A stretch of DNA of 64,000 nt from Flavihumibacter stibioxidans. GTDB taxonomy: Bacteria; Bacteroidota; Bacteroidia; Chitinophagales; Chitinophagaceae. The translations under genes and the position numbers were made by a program. Below are positions 19,151 to 29,084 of the stretch, in pieces. The notes under the pieces are model-generated. The model saw nothing but the letters and a program-made list of their open reading frames with translations, was not told the origin of the DNA and ran no database searches. Each line of letters begins with the position of its first letter. Position 1 is the stretch's first letter. Location: positions 124,001-188,000 of the forward strand of contig NZ_MBUA01000030.1 of NCBI RefSeq assembly GCF_014332695.1, given 5' to 3'.

Positions 19151-19735
19151 ATGAATAATGACTCGCGGATCAGGATAAGCAAATCTGAAATCCTCTCCGA
19201 CAACTGGTATGTACTCCGGAAGATAACCTTCGATGTACGCGGAACCGACGGCCAATGGCGCACCCAGAGCAGGGAAGCCTATGACCGGGGCAATGGGGCC
19301 ACCATATTGTTATACAACCGGGAACTGCGAACTGTGATCCTCACCCGGCAATTCAGGATGCCCACCTTCCTGAACGGCAATGAAAGTGGAATGCTGATCG
19401 AAGCCTGTGCGGGACTGTTGGACCAGGACAATCCCGAGGACTGTATCCGCCGTGAGACGGAGGAGGAAACAGGATATCGCATCCGCAATGTGGAGAAGAT
19501 TTTCGAAGCCTATATGTCGCCCGGATCCGTGACAGAGATCCTGCATTTCTTTATTGCAGAATACAGTTCGGTGATGAAAGTGACCGAGGGTGGCGGCGCG
19601 GAGCACGAACAGGAAGACATTGAAGTGCTGGAGACCGGTATAGACCAGGCTATGGAGATGATCCGGACCGGTGAGATCAGGGATGCCAAGACCATCCTGC
19701 TGCTGCAATATGTAAAGCTGCATGGTATCCTGTAA
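19151..19735 (+). CDS. nudK: NUDIX hydrolase, GDP-mannose pyrophosphatase type
   Basis: A 194-residue hydrolase of nucleoside-diphosphate-linked compounds. The Nudix box is recognisable in [20 protein letters not shown], and the overall pattern ([44 protein letters not shown]) is that of NudK, which cleaves GDP-mannose. The promoter box ends just before the ATG. Specific substrate is by family resemblance. Confidence 0.82.
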   Translation: MNNDSRIRISKSEILSDNWYVLRKITFDVRGTDGQWRTQSREAYDRGNGATILLYNRELRTVILTRQFRMPTFLNGNESGMLIEACAGLLDQDNPEDCIRRETEEETGYRIRNVEKIFEAYMSPGSVTEILHFFIAEYSSVMKVTEGGGAEHEQEDIEVLETGIDQAMEMIRTGEIRDAKTILLLQYVKLHGIL

Positions 19736-19754
19736 TATGCTGTAGTTTTGCGCC

Positions 19755-20567
19755 ATGAAATTCTTTCGATGGCTTAAGATCCTGCTGCTGGCATATGCGC
19801 TGATTGGTATTGCTGCTTATTACCTGCAGGATTATTTCCTGTTTCACCCCGAACCGCTGACCAAGTCGGCAAAATTTGATTTCGACTATCCCCACAGGGA
19901 GGTCAATATCCCCTTTGATGCCGGTTCCAACCTGAACATTGTGCAGTTTATGCCCGACAGCAGCCGGGCAGCCGCGCCGGTGAAGGGTGTTGTGTTGTAT
20001 CTCCACGGCAATAAAAAGAATATCAACTGGTATGCGCGGCAGGTGCCGGCTTTTACTGGTCGCGGCTACGAGCTCTGGATGATCGACTATCCGGGCTTCG
20101 GCAAGAGTACCGGCCCGCTCACGGAAGAAAGAATGTATGCATATGCGGAACAGTTGTACCGGCTGGCCCGCGCGAAATATTCAGCTGACAGTATTACGAT
20201 CTATGGCAAGAGTATGGGAACCGGCATTGCCGCCTGGCTGGCATCACGAAGCAGCTGCAAACAACTGATCCTCGAAACGCCCTATTACAGCCTGAGATCA
20301 CTGGTGCAGCGTTACCTGCCTGTTTATCCTGTGAGCCGTATGATCCGATACAATTTCCCTACCTGGGAATTCCTGCCCAAAGTAGTGGCGCCCGTGGTGA
20401 TCTTCCATGGCACCGAAGACGGGGTCATCCCCTATTCCAATGCCGCCAGGCTGCAGCCATTGCTGAAGCCCGCCGACAAGTTCATCACCATAGCAGATGG
20501 CAGTCACAATGACCTTCCAGAATACGAAGGGTATAAGAAGGGACTGGATTCGGTGTTGGGGTTTTAG
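19755..20567 (+). CDS. Membrane-anchored alpha/beta hydrolase
   Basis: A 270-residue paralogue of the hydrolase at the window start. An N-terminal transmembrane segment (ILLLAYALIGIAAYYL) is followed by the catalytic domain: LYLHGNKKNINWY, elbow YGKSMGTG, HGTEDGVIPY and DGSHNDLPEY. TAGTTTTG lies 4 nt before the ATG. The stop codon overlaps the first unit of the 27-bp repeat cluster that separates it from oxyR. Confidence 0.85.
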   Translation: MKFFRWLKILLLAYALIGIAAYYLQDYFLFHPEPLTKSAKFDFDYPHREVNIPFDAGSNLNIVQFMPDSSRAAAPVKGVVLYLHGNKKNINWYARQVPAFTGRGYELWMIDYPGFGKSTGPLTEERMYAYAEQLYRLARAKYSADSITIYGKSMGTGIAAWLASRSSCKQLILETPYYSLRSLVQRYLPVYPVSRMIRYNFPTWEFLPKVVAPVVIFHGTEDGVIPYSNAARLQPLLKPADKFITIADGSHNDLPEYEGYKKGLDSVLGF

Positions 20568-20700
20568 GCGTCTGACGTTTGGGGTCACGGAAAGGCGTCT
20601 GACGTTTGGATTCACGGAAAGGCGTCTGACGTTTGGGGTCACGGAAAGGCGTCTGACGTTTAGCATTACTGAATACCGTGAATCCAAACGTCAGACGCCT
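20566..20700. repeat. Four 27-bp tandem repeats plus one inverted copy
   Basis: Units start at 20566, 20593, 20620 and 20647, each beginning AGGCGTCTGACGTTT; the fourth diverges in its second half. A fifth copy in inverted orientation fills 20674-20700. It pairs with the second unit as a long perfect inverted repeat (about 24 bp). The core CGTCTGACG is itself symmetric. It sits exactly between the convergent hydrolase and oxyR genes, so a terminator or protein-binding role is likely. Confidence 0.9.
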
Positions 20701-20706
20701 CCCCCC

Positions 20707-21642
20707 TTACACCGGCACCACATGCCGGGGTTTATTCTTGCGGAGTTTTTCCGGAATGCAATTCAGCAACTCCTCTTTCAACGCAAGAAAAAGTTTTTCC
20801 TTGACAAAGGTCTTCGAAGTAACCAGGCTGACCTCGCGCACAGGTGCCGGACTGCGGAAATGCCTGATCAGTTTCCGTTGCGAGGCCGACATATCCTGGG
20901 TAGCCAGTTCCGGCAGGATGGTGATCCCACGGTGCGTCTCCACCATTTTCTTCAGGGTCTCAAGGCTGCCCGCTTCATACTCAAATCGAAGCAGGTCCTT
21001 GTGGGCCTTCTGCAACTCGCAGAGGTTCAGCATCTGGGAACGGAAACAATGCCCCTCTTCCAGCAACCAGAGATCGTGCACATCAATATCGCCGGGCAAC
21101 ACATAAGTCTTTTTGTACGCAGCATTTTTCTTCGACACATAGGCCACCATCTCTTCATAAAAGAGCGGGTACTCCTTCAATCCCGTTTCATGCAGGGGCG
21201 TAACCACCAGGGCCATGTCGAGGTGCCCTTTCAGCACTGCCTCCAGTACCGGCTGGGTCGTCATCTCCTTTACCTTCAATTGCACGTCGGAATATTTATC
21301 AATGAACGACTGCAGGAATAGCGGCAGCAGGTAGGGTGCCAGGGTTGGAATGATACCCAGCCGCAGCTCACCATGAATCAGTCCCTGTTTTTCCTTGATC
21401 ACATCTTCCAGCAGTTTCACCTCCAGCATTACCCGGCGGGCATGTGCCAGCACCTCTTCCCCGATGGGAGTAGGCACCACAGGCTGGCGGCTGCGGTCGA
21501 AGAGTTTGATCCCCAATTCCTCCTCCAGTTTCTGGATCTGCATGCTGAGGGTGGGTTGTGTCACAAAACAATGCGAGGCCGCCGTGGCGAAGTGCCGGTG
21601 TTCATCCACCGCCAGAATATATTCCAGTTGTACCAGGGTCAT
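20707..21642 (-). CDS. oxyR: Peroxide-sensing LysR-type regulator OxyR
   Basis: A 311-residue LysR-type regulator. The N-terminal helix-turn-helix is HFATAASHCFVTQPTLSMQI. In the sensor domain EEGHCFRSQMLNLC places cysteines at residues 199 and 208, the same numbers and spacing as the disulfide pair of E. coli OxyR, so H2O2 sensing by a reversible disulfide is well supported. A 15-bp ATAG-N7-CTAT site lies 4 bp before the start codon, implying autoregulation, and a near-identical site lies upstream of katG. Confidence 0.93.
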   Translation of the reverse strand: MTLVQLEYILAVDEHRHFATAASHCFVTQPTLSMQIQKLEEELGIKLFDRSRQPVVPTPIGEEVLAHARRVMLEVKLLEDVIKEKQGLIHGELRLGIIPTLAPYLLPLFLQSFIDKYSDVQLKVKEMTTQPVLEAVLKGHLDMALVVTPLHETGLKEYPLFYEEMVAYVSKKNAAYKKTYVLPGDIDVHDLWLLEEGHCFRSQMLNLCELQKAHKDLLRFEYEAGSLETLKKMVETHRGITILPELATQDMSASQRKLIRHFRSPAPVREVSLVTSKTFVKEKLFLALKEELLNCIPEKLRKNKPRHVVPV

Positions 21643-21645
21643 CAG

Positions 21646-21660
21646 ATAGATATTTTCTAT
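21646..21660. promoter_or_regulatory. Candidate OxyR operator at oxyR
   Basis: ATAGATATTTTCTAT. It matches the ATAG-N7-CTAT half-operator pattern of OxyR and differs by one base from the site upstream of katG. Its position right in front of the oxyR start codon suits autorepression. Confidence 0.6.
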
Positions 21661-21727
21661 GCCAGCATAAATTTAATCAATTTCATAAATGATCGAAACA
21701 GAATAAGTTCCTGAGCCGGACCAGATA

Positions 21728-23395
21728 TCAGGCAAGCATCAGGATCAGCAATTCCGCGGCAACAATGCGCAGGATCATTGTCAGCGGGTATACGGTAGCG
21801 TAAGTAGCGGATGGCACATCATTGCCGGCCATCTTTAGCGCGAAGGCAAGCGCGGGAGGATCGGTAGAGGCGCCGGACAGAAAGCCACAGACCTCAAAAT
21901 AGGTCTTCCTGAAAAAGCGGTGCGCCACCCAGCCCATTACCAGCAAGGGGATCAGGGTAATGCTGATACCCATCCCGATCCAGTACCAGCCATCCCCACC
22001 GGTGAAGGCGGATGCCAGGTTCGAACCGCTTCCCAGTCCTACACTCGCAAGGAAGAGAGTGATGCCCAGTTCCCTGATCATCAGGTTGGCGCTGTTGGTT
22101 GTATAGGCATTGAGATACACCAGTCCGCCGAAACGGCTCAGCAGGAGCGCCACAATCAGCGGACCGCCCGCCATTCCAATTTTCACCGGCACCGGAATAT
22201 TCGGTAAATAAAAAGGGATGCTGCCCACGATCACCCCCAGTACGATGCCGATGAAGATCGGCGCCAGGTCGGGCACTTCCAGTCTCTTTAATGAATTGCC
22301 CAGCGCATTGGCCACCTGGTTAACGCCTTCTTCGGTGCCCACCACTTTAACGGTGTCGCCCAGTTGCAGAAAGAGGTTGCCGTGCGGAACAAGTTCCACG
22401 CCCGCCCTGCTGAGGCGGGTAAGGGTGAACTCGTGCTGGTGGATCTCCGTAATATCGCCCAGCCGCCTGTGGGTCATTTCCTTTCGGGTCACCACAATGT
22501 GGCGGGAGATCAGGTCGCTGCCGGGTTCGTTTTTCAGGTTCATATTGCTGGGTGCGCCTACCAGTATTTTCAATTGCTCGATCTCCTGTTTGGGCGCCAC
22601 GATCAGCAACACATCACCCTCCGCCAGCAACTGGTCTGGAGTGGGTGTGATGACTTCGCCCTTATGGAACATGCGTGACACCACGATGGGCTGTTTCATC
22701 AGTTCGAAGATCCTGCGAAGCGGCTTGCCCACCAGTTGAGGGTTATCGAGATGAAAGTGCAGGGAAACCGGGCGACCCGAGCGGATCACACTGAGTTTGC
22801 GGTGCAGTTCATTTTCATTTTCGATGTTGACGCGGAATATCTTTTTCAGCAGCACCAGTGCCAGGATGATGCCGAAGACACCAAATGGATAGGTCAGCGC
22901 ATAGGCAAGGGTGATACGCGCATTGTCTGTGCCCTGCACCTGCAGATCCTTCACAGCAGCCTGTGCTGCACCCAGTCCGGGTGTGTTCGTAACGGCGCCG
23001 CTCATCACTCCCGTCATCACACCAATATCATAACCGGAAGCAAGATACCATATAACGGTAATGATCACCCCAAGTAACACCACGCCGGCAGCCAGCAGGT
23101 TATTGGCCAGGGCATTCTTTTTCAGGGAAGCGAAAAAGCCCGGACCCACTTGCAACCCGATCGAGAACACGAAGAGGATGAGTCCGAATTCCTTCAGGAA
23201 ATGTTCCACTTCGTTGTTCACGCGGATGCCTGCGTAGGAGAGCAGGAGCCCGATGAATAGCACCCAGGTAACCCCCAGGGAGATGCCGAATATTTTAAGG
23301 CGGCCCAGCCAGATTCCGAAGGCGATCACGACTCCGTAAATCACTACTGTCTGGGCCACCGATACTTCTGTAAACAGCCTGATTATCCAGTCCAT
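21728..23395 (-). CDS. Putative AspT/YidE-type transporter with two TrkA-C domains
   Basis: A 555-residue inner-membrane protein of the aspartate:alanine exchanger superfamily. About five hydrophobic helices come first (including FGLILFVFSIGLQVGPGF), then two cytosolic TrkA-C regulatory domains (about residues 210-370; LLAEGDVLLIVAPK and QLGDTVKVVGTEE), then about five more helices ending FLSGASTDPPALAFAL. Substrate unknown; an anion or amino acid exchanger is likely. It starts 3 bp after the pckG stop, so the two form an operon, which hints at a C4-dicarboxylate or amino acid link (inference). Confidence 0.82.
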   Translation of the reverse strand: MDWIIRLFTEVSVAQTVVIYGVVIAFGIWLGRLKIFGISLGVTWVLFIGLLLSYAGIRVNNEVEHFLKEFGLILFVFSIGLQVGPGFFASLKKNALANNLLAAGVVLLGVIITVIWYLASGYDIGVMTGVMSGAVTNTPGLGAAQAAVKDLQVQGTDNARITLAYALTYPFGVFGIILALVLLKKIFRVNIENENELHRKLSVIRSGRPVSLHFHLDNPQLVGKPLRRIFELMKQPIVVSRMFHKGEVITPTPDQLLAEGDVLLIVAPKQEIEQLKILVGAPSNMNLKNEPGSDLISRHIVVTRKEMTHRRLGDITEIHQHEFTLTRLSRAGVELVPHGNLFLQLGDTVKVVGTEEGVNQVANALGNSLKRLEVPDLAPIFIGIVLGVIVGSIPFYLPNIPVPVKIGMAGGPLIVALLLSRFGGLVYLNAYTTNSANLMIRELGITLFLASVGLGSGSNLASAFTGGDGWYWIGMGISITLIPLLVMGWVAHRFFRKTYFEVCGFLSGASTDPPALAFALKMAGNDVPSATYATVYPLTMILRIVAAELLILMLA

Positions 23396-23398
23396 TGT

Positions 23399-25264
23399 TT
23401 AATGATGTTCCGCCCTCTCCGGCTGTTGTCCCCAATGTTCGGGTGAGCGCCACAGTGAGGAGAGCATGAGTTCGCGCATGAAGAAGAATTCTTTCGGCAG
23501 TTTGTCGTACATCCTGGAGAAGAGTTCTTCATGGGAGAGCAGCTCTTTTTTCCAGGGTTCACGGTCCACTGACATGATTTTATCGAAATCGGCCACGGAG
23601 AAATCTTCCATACCGGTCCAGTCGAGGTCTTCGAAGCGGGGCATCCAGCCGATGGGACTTTCCACTGCGCTGGCCCTGCCATTGATGCGGTTCACGATCC
23701 ACTGCAACACGCGGATATTCTGGCCGAAACCGGGCCAGAGGAACTGACCGTTCTCATCCTTACGGAACCAGTTCACACCGAATATCCTCGGGGCATTGGG
23801 CAGGTTGCGGCCGAACTGCAACCAGTGGTTCACATAATCGCCGATATGGTAGCCGATGAAGGGCAGCATGGCAAAGGGGTCCTGGCGTACTTTGCCGATG
23901 TCCCCGAAAGCGGCGGCGGTCATTTCACTGCCCATGGTAGTGGCCATGTACACGCCGAAGTTCCAGTTGAAGGATTGGTACACCAGCGGAACGGTGGTAC
24001 TGCGTCTGCCCCCGAAAATAAATCCGGCGATGGGCACGCCTTCCGGTGTTTCCCAGGCATCGTCAATGGCGGGGTTCTGGTGGGCCGGCGCAGTGAAACG
24101 CGAGTTCGGGTGAGCGGCCGGTTTACCGCTGGATGGATCCCAGGGTTTGCCGTGCCAGTCGGTGAGTCCGGCTGGAATTTCCTTGGTCATTCCTTCCCAC
24201 CATACATCGCCATCGGGTGTAAGAGCCACGTTGGTGAAGATGGTATTGGCGCGGATGGATTCCATCGCGTTGGGGTTGGTCTTGAAGTTAGTGCCGGGAG
24301 CCACACCGAAATAGCCGGCTTCGGGGTTGATGGCATAAAGCCTGCCGTCCTTACCCTTATGAATCCAGGCGATGTCGTCACCCACTGTGGTTACTTTCCA
24401 GCCCTCAAATTCTTTCGGTGGGATCATCATGGCGAAGTTGGTCTTGCCGCAGGCGCTGGGAAAGGCCGATGCCACGTAGGTCTTCTGCCCATCGGGAGCT
24501 TTCACACCCAGGATCAGCATGTGTTCGGCCAGCCAGCCTTCTTCCTTACCCATCACGGAGGCGATGCGCAGGGCGAAACATTTCTTACCCATCAGGGCAT
24601 TGCCGCCGTAACCGGAGCCATAGGAAATGATCAGCCGGTCTTCAGGGAAATGGGAGATGTATTTTACATCCGGATTACAGGGCCAGGACACGTCTTTTTG
24701 TCCGGGTTCCAGCGGTGCGCCCACGGAATGCAGGCATTTCACATAATGTTTGCTGATATGTGGCAGCACCTGTTCCCCCATACGGGTCATGATGCGCATG
24801 TTGACCACTACGTATTCGGAATCGGTGATCTGTACCCCATACCGGGATAAGGGAGAGCCCAGGGGACCCATGCAGAAGGGAATCACGTAAAGTGTGCGGC
24901 CCTTCATGGAGCCATCGAGCAGGTTGTTGAGGATTTTCTTCATCTGGGCGGGCGCCATCCAGTTGTTGGTGGGACCGGCATTTTCCTGCAGGCGGCTGCA
25001 GATAAAGGTCTTGTCTTCCACGCGGGCCACATCACTGGGATCGCTGAAACAGGCAAAACTGTTAGGACGCTTTTCCTGGTTGAGCCGAATGAATGTTCCC
25101 TTTTTCACCAGGAGATTACAGAGGTCGTCATATTCTTTCTGGGAACCATCACAGAGATGGATGTGATCGGCTTCACACTGGGCCGCAATCTGTTTGGCCC
25201 AGTTCTCGATCTCACTTAGGATCGCAGATGACTTGAACTGCGAAAAGTTGCTTTTGAGTGCCAT
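23399..25264 (-). CDS. pckG: Phosphoenolpyruvate carboxykinase (GTP)
   Basis: A 621-residue gluconeogenic enzyme converting oxaloacetate and GTP to phosphoenolpyruvate, CO2 and GDP. The GTP-type family is shown by length and by [16 protein letters not shown] (kinase-1a P-loop with the reactive Cys), [27 protein letters not shown] and [20 protein letters not shown]. All catalytic blocks appear intact. It precedes the transporter gene in a two-gene operon. Confidence 0.96.
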   Translation of the reverse strand: MALKSNFSQFKSSAILSEIENWAKQIAAQCEADHIHLCDGSQKEYDDLCNLLVKKGTFIRLNQEKRPNSFACFSDPSDVARVEDKTFICSRLQENAGPTNNWMAPAQMKKILNNLLDGSMKGRTLYVIPFCMGPLGSPLSRYGVQITDSEYVVVNMRIMTRMGEQVLPHISKHYVKCLHSVGAPLEPGQKDVSWPCNPDVKYISHFPEDRLIISYGSGYGGNALMGKKCFALRIASVMGKEEGWLAEHMLILGVKAPDGQKTYVASAFPSACGKTNFAMMIPPKEFEGWKVTTVGDDIAWIHKGKDGRLYAINPEAGYFGVAPGTNFKTNPNAMESIRANTIFTNVALTPDGDVWWEGMTKEIPAGLTDWHGKPWDPSSGKPAAHPNSRFTAPAHQNPAIDDAWETPEGVPIAGFIFGGRRSTTVPLVYQSFNWNFGVYMATTMGSEMTAAAFGDIGKVRQDPFAMLPFIGYHIGDYVNHWLQFGRNLPNAPRIFGVNWFRKDENGQFLWPGFGQNIRVLQWIVNRINGRASAVESPIGWMPRFEDLDWTGMEDFSVADFDKIMSVDREPWKKELLSHEELFSRMYDKLPKEFFFMRELMLSSLWRSPEHWGQQPERAEHH

Positions 25265-25346
25265 AGTAATGGTGTGTTGGTTTTGATACTACGTAACAAA
25301 TATCACAGCCTGTTAACCAAAAATTTCTGACCTGCTACTAATCGCG

Positions 25347-26255
25347 TTATGATTCTTGTAAGATTACTTCATGATTTTTGACTTCGAGCCGATACTCCGC
25401 TCCCACTTTAAGCGCATAGTTTTCTTTTTCGTGACTCACCGGGAAGTTAAAGCATACCGGAAACCGATAGCCGCTGACGGCATGATGTAGGATCTCTTCA
25501 ACGGACTGTCCGAATGGACGATCCGTATCCTTGTTATCCGTGAAGCCACCGAATATCAGTCCGGCCAGTTGATCCAGCACCCCTGCCCTTTTCAGTTGAA
25601 ACATCATGCGATCGATGTTGTAAAGTTGTTCTCCCACATCTTCCAGGAAGAGGATCCTATCCTTTGTCTTGTAGGCGGATGGCGTTCCTACCAGGTGGGC
25701 GATCAGGGTGAGATTACCACCGATCAGCCGGCCTTTTGCCACACCCGGATTGTTCAGGTGATGGGCCGCGGCAGTATAGCGGCACTTTTCACCGGTCAAT
25801 ACCTTCCTGAGTGATTGCACAAATTCGTTCTCATAACCACCATCATTAAACGCAGCGGCCATGGGTGCGTGCAGAGTTGCAATTTTGAGGTTGCGGTTGA
25901 TATGGGCGTGCAGCACCGTGATGTCGCTGAATCCTATGATCCATTTGGGATGTTTCCGGAAGGCCTTAAAGTTAATTTGATCGATGATACGGCCAACACC
26001 GTATCCTCCCCTTCCACAGAGGATGGCTTTAATGTTGGGATCATCGAGCATAGTCTGGAGATCGTCCAGTCTTTCCTGGTCTGTTCCGGAGAAATAGTTG
26101 GCGGATTCGCTGGTCATCGTGCTGCCCAGTTTCACCTGGAAACCCCATTCCAGCAATTGTCCCACACAGGTCTGCCATTTTTCCGGCGCCATGAACCCGG
26201 CCGGGCAAACCAGTCCGATCGTATCGCCTTTGGAGAGGTAGGGAGGTAAGGTCAT
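25347..26255 (-). CDS. S66-family LD-carboxypeptidase
   Basis: A 302-residue serine peptidase that removes the terminal D-alanine from muropeptide tetrapeptides during peptidoglycan recycling. Catalytic features: nucleophile region IIGFSDITVLHAHI, GRGGYGVGRI, glutamate in LFLEDVGEQLYNIDRM and histidine in FPVSHEKENYAL. No signal peptide, so cytoplasmic. Divergent from the sulfatase gene. Confidence 0.88.
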   Translation of the reverse strand: MTLPPYLSKGDTIGLVCPAGFMAPEKWQTCVGQLLEWGFQVKLGSTMTSESANYFSGTDQERLDDLQTMLDDPNIKAILCGRGGYGVGRIIDQINFKAFRKHPKWIIGFSDITVLHAHINRNLKIATLHAPMAAAFNDGGYENEFVQSLRKVLTGEKCRYTAAAHHLNNPGVAKGRLIGGNLTLIAHLVGTPSAYKTKDRILFLEDVGEQLYNIDRMMFQLKRAGVLDQLAGLIFGGFTDNKDTDRPFGQSVEEILHHAVSGYRFPVCFNFPVSHEKENYALKVGAEYRLEVKNHEVILQES

Positions 26256-26380
26256 AAATTCAGGTGTCTGACATCATGTGCATCATGTGCATCAAGTGCC
26301 TGACAAATATAATGCAGGTCGCTAAAATAGCCGCGATATCACGCAAGGTTAATACTTACCTTCATAAAAATAGTGACCAA

Positions 26381-27853
26381 ATGCGACCGATCAACCTTCC
26401 ACTGTTTTTCGTTTGTACTATACTGGTATCGTTTAACCCTTCCAAACTCCATAAAAACATTCAACCTGTTCCTGACAAACCCAATGTCATTTTAATCTTT
26501 ATGGATGATATGGGATATGGTGATCCCGTTTGTTACGGAGGCGGACCTTATCAGACACCAAACATTGACAGGCTTGCCAATACAGGAATACGATTTTCCA
26601 ATTTTTATGCCGCGCAGGCAGTTTGCAGTGCATCGAGAAGCGCCCTGCTTACCGGTTGTTATCCAACACGCATCGGAATATCCGGAGCCATCGATCATAA
26701 TGCAGGTTTCGGGCTGAATCAATCGGAGGAAACCATCCCTGAACTACTGAAAAAAAACGGCTATAAAACCGGTATGGCAGGGAAGTGGCACCTGGGTCAT
26801 GTAGAACCATACCTCCCCCTGCAGCACGGGTTTGATGAATTTTTGGGAATCCCCTACTCCAATGATATGTGGCCGGTGTATTATGACGGAACACCCTGGA
26901 CAGACAGCACCAGCTACCGATCAACCTATCCTGTATTGCCACTGATAGAAGGAAACAAAGCCGTTGGATATATCCGAACACTGGAGGATCAGTCTAAGCT
27001 GACCAGAATGTTTACAGAGCGGGCGGTTCAATTCATTCAGACCAACAAAAACAATCCGTTCTTTTTTTACCTGGCCCATCCAATGGTGCATGTGCCACTT
27101 GCCGCAAGCGAAAGATTCAAAGGCAAAAGCAAAGGCGGATTATTTGGTGATGTAATGGAAGAAGTTGACTGGTCGGTAGGCATTATATTGAAAACGCTGG
27201 AGGAGAATAAATTACTGGAAAACACCCTGGTGATTTTCACCAGTGACAATGGCCCCTGGTTAACATTCGGAAACCATGCGGGTAACACCGGCGGATTGCG
27301 CGAAGGAAAAGGAACAGCCTGGGAAGGCGGAGTAAAAGTTCCCTGCATTATGAGCTGGAAAGGAAAATTACCCGCCGGAGTAGTAAATAATCAATTAGCC
27401 ACCACCATGGAAATCCTGCCCACACTCGCCAGTTTATGCGGAGCGCCGTCACCTCAGCAAAAAATTGATGGCATTGATATGGCGAATGTTCTATTGGGCA
27501 GAACCACTACCATCGGGCGAAATGAGTTTGTATATTATTATGATAAAAACAATCTCAAAGCCATTCGCAACCATCGTTACAAATTGGTGTTCCCGGCCCT
27601 GTCACAAACATATGGACCGCCGGCAGTTATAGGGAAAGATGGCTATCCCGGAAAATATGGAACCGATTCGGTGAAATTGGCATTATTTGATTTGTGGACA
27701 GATCCGGGTGAGGACCGAAATGTGCTGGCGCTGTATCCGAAGGTGGCTGAAGAGTTGAACAGCAAAGCGGATCAATACAGAAAAGAATTGGGTGATGGAT
27801 TAACGAAAGCAACCGGAACATCTGTCAGACCGGCCGGACTTTTGAAAAATTAA
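26381..27853 (+). CDS. Secreted sulfatase (arylsulfatase family)
   Basis: A 490-residue sulfatase. ATG 26381 starts a signal peptide (PINLPLFFVCTILVSF); the frame is open upstream but that stretch is made of short TGTGCATCA repeats and is not protein-like. The metal site MDDMGYGD and the formylglycine motif VCSASRSALLTG (C-x-A-x-R) are intact, with GKWHLGH and TSDNGPW following. It hydrolyses sulfate esters, perhaps on glycans; activity needs an anaerobic-type or FGE-type maturase encoded elsewhere. Confidence 0.9.
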   Translation: MRPINLPLFFVCTILVSFNPSKLHKNIQPVPDKPNVILIFMDDMGYGDPVCYGGGPYQTPNIDRLANTGIRFSNFYAAQAVCSASRSALLTGCYPTRIGISGAIDHNAGFGLNQSEETIPELLKKNGYKTGMAGKWHLGHVEPYLPLQHGFDEFLGIPYSNDMWPVYYDGTPWTDSTSYRSTYPVLPLIEGNKAVGYIRTLEDQSKLTRMFTERAVQFIQTNKNNPFFFYLAHPMVHVPLAASERFKGKSKGGLFGDVMEEVDWSVGIILKTLEENKLLENTLVIFTSDNGPWLTFGNHAGNTGGLREGKGTAWEGGVKVPCIMSWKGKLPAGVVNNQLATTMEILPTLASLCGAPSPQQKIDGIDMANVLLGRTTTIGRNEFVYYYDKNNLKAIRNHRYKLVFPALSQTYGPPAVIGKDGYPGKYGTDSVKLALFDLWTDPGEDRNVLALYPKVAEELNSKADQYRKELGDGLTKATGTSVRPAGLLKN

Positions 27854-27915
27854 GAAATAATCCTTGACAGTTTCATGAATCCGGGGATTATATGAACTTA
27901 TCTTGTCAACGGTAA

Positions 27916-28125
27916 AAAGTACAGATCCTTAAAGATAAAACCCAAACATTTAAATTGCCCGCAGCTGTAGATTTCTACAGGCCCGCTGGATACAGAAGCC
28001 GGATTTCAATCAAGGTTATCAATGGGCACAACGATTACATTATTCCTTTGCACAATGCCCTGAGGTATGTGACCAAACTTAAACAGGTAATTAAACTGTT
28101 CAGCCCCATCACTTTTTTACTGTAA
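27916..28125 (+). pseudogene. Possible gene remnant, no start codon
   Basis: A 69-codon open stretch with protein-like composition (KLPAAVDFYRPAGYRS, NGHNDYIIPLHNALRYV) but no plausible start, overlapping the 3' end of the convergent methyltransferase gene. I do not recognise a family. It may be the decayed 3' end of a gene or chance. Confidence 0.2.
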
Positions 28126-28969
28126 CACGCAGAAAGGTTGCCGGAACATCCAGTGTATTTTCATCCTTGCTCCTGTTGTGCTGGTTGAATAAAACCTCCA
28201 GTTCCTGTTGCAGTGCTTCGGCTTTGCCATTTTTTTCGGCCGCTTCAAATGCGTTCATGGTTGGACCATAATAATGCCTGAACCTGTTTAAAAATTCGGA
28301 AGCCGAAATAGGAGCCTGAAATCTGAAGCTGTCTTTTTGAAAAGAAATATTTTCTTCCGGAATACCCGCTGCAGTGAAACGCTCCCTTACATTCGTCTCC
28401 ACCCCCCAGGTCATGGGACTAATAAAGCCTTCCGGAGGTGGTGGTGCATAGGAAGAACTGATCTTTAACAGTTGCGCCACCATTGTTGGATCGCCCGGTA
28501 TCCAGTTACCCATGATGATGCGTCCGCCCGGACGGGTAACCCGTACCATTTCCCTGGCCACGTCAAAAGGCCGGGGAGCGAACATGGCGCCAAAGATGCT
28601 CATCACCACATCAAATTCATTATCCGGCAATCCTTGCAGATCCGTACAGTCGCCCTCCCTGATGCTGATATCGTTTAATCTCTCCTCCTGGATGCGGGCG
28701 TTTCCTGCCGCCACCAGGTTCCGGGCAATATCAATCCCTAATACCCGGGCACCCAGCCGGGCAGCCGGTATGGCGGTGGTTCCATCGCCGCAACCAAGGT
28801 CAAGCACTTTAATACCCGGGACAATTCCAATATCTGAAACCAGTTGGGCTCCACTTTCACGCATGGTTTCTGCGATACGGGTGAAGTCACCTTTTTCCCA
28901 TAATACTTTATTGGGATTGCTGGCAGAAGGGGATGCAGCACCACCCTGAAGAGAAGTTGTTTCCGGCAT
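28109..28969 (-). CDS. Class I SAM-dependent methyltransferase
   Basis: A 286-residue methyltransferase. The SAM-binding motif I is VLDLGCGDGTTAIPAA, followed by GIDIARNLV and the post-I acidic residue, and FDVVMSIFGAMFAPRPFDVAREMVRVTRPGG as motifs IV-VI of the UbiE/Methyltransf_11 type. The acceptor cannot be read from sequence. It stands alone, convergent to the sulfatase. Confidence 0.88.
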   Translation of the reverse strand: MPETTSLQGGAASPSASNPNKVLWEKGDFTRIAETMRESGAQLVSDIGIVPGIKVLDLGCGDGTTAIPAARLGARVLGIDIARNLVAAGNARIQEERLNDISIREGDCTDLQGLPDNEFDVVMSIFGAMFAPRPFDVAREMVRVTRPGGRIIMGNWIPGDPTMVAQLLKISSSYAPPPPEGFISPMTWGVETNVRERFTAAGIPEENISFQKDSFRFQAPISASEFLNRFRHYYGPTMNAFEAAEKNGKAEALQQELEVLFNQHNRSKDENTLDVPATFLRVTVKK

Positions 28970-29084
28970 AACTTAATAGTTGAAGGTTAAAAGATGTACA
29001 GATCCAAAGGGTAATATCTATGGCAGGGAAAAGAAGGCTGGTAATAAATATACAATTTAATTTAGTTGTATAAACATTTTACCC

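Noticed and set aside
20497-21321. Long plus-strand frame through the 27-bp repeats and antisense to oxyR
   Set aside because: It is open only because the repeat period is a multiple of three and because of oxyR codon bias; the peptide repeats RRLTFGVTE have no domain context.
23825-24850. 341-codon frame antisense to pckG
   Set aside because: A shadow of a strongly conserved gene with skewed codon use; no start signal or homology.
26268-26300. Short TGTGCATCA repeats upstream of the sulfatase
   Set aside because: A few imperfect copies over about 30 bp; too little to assign a function.
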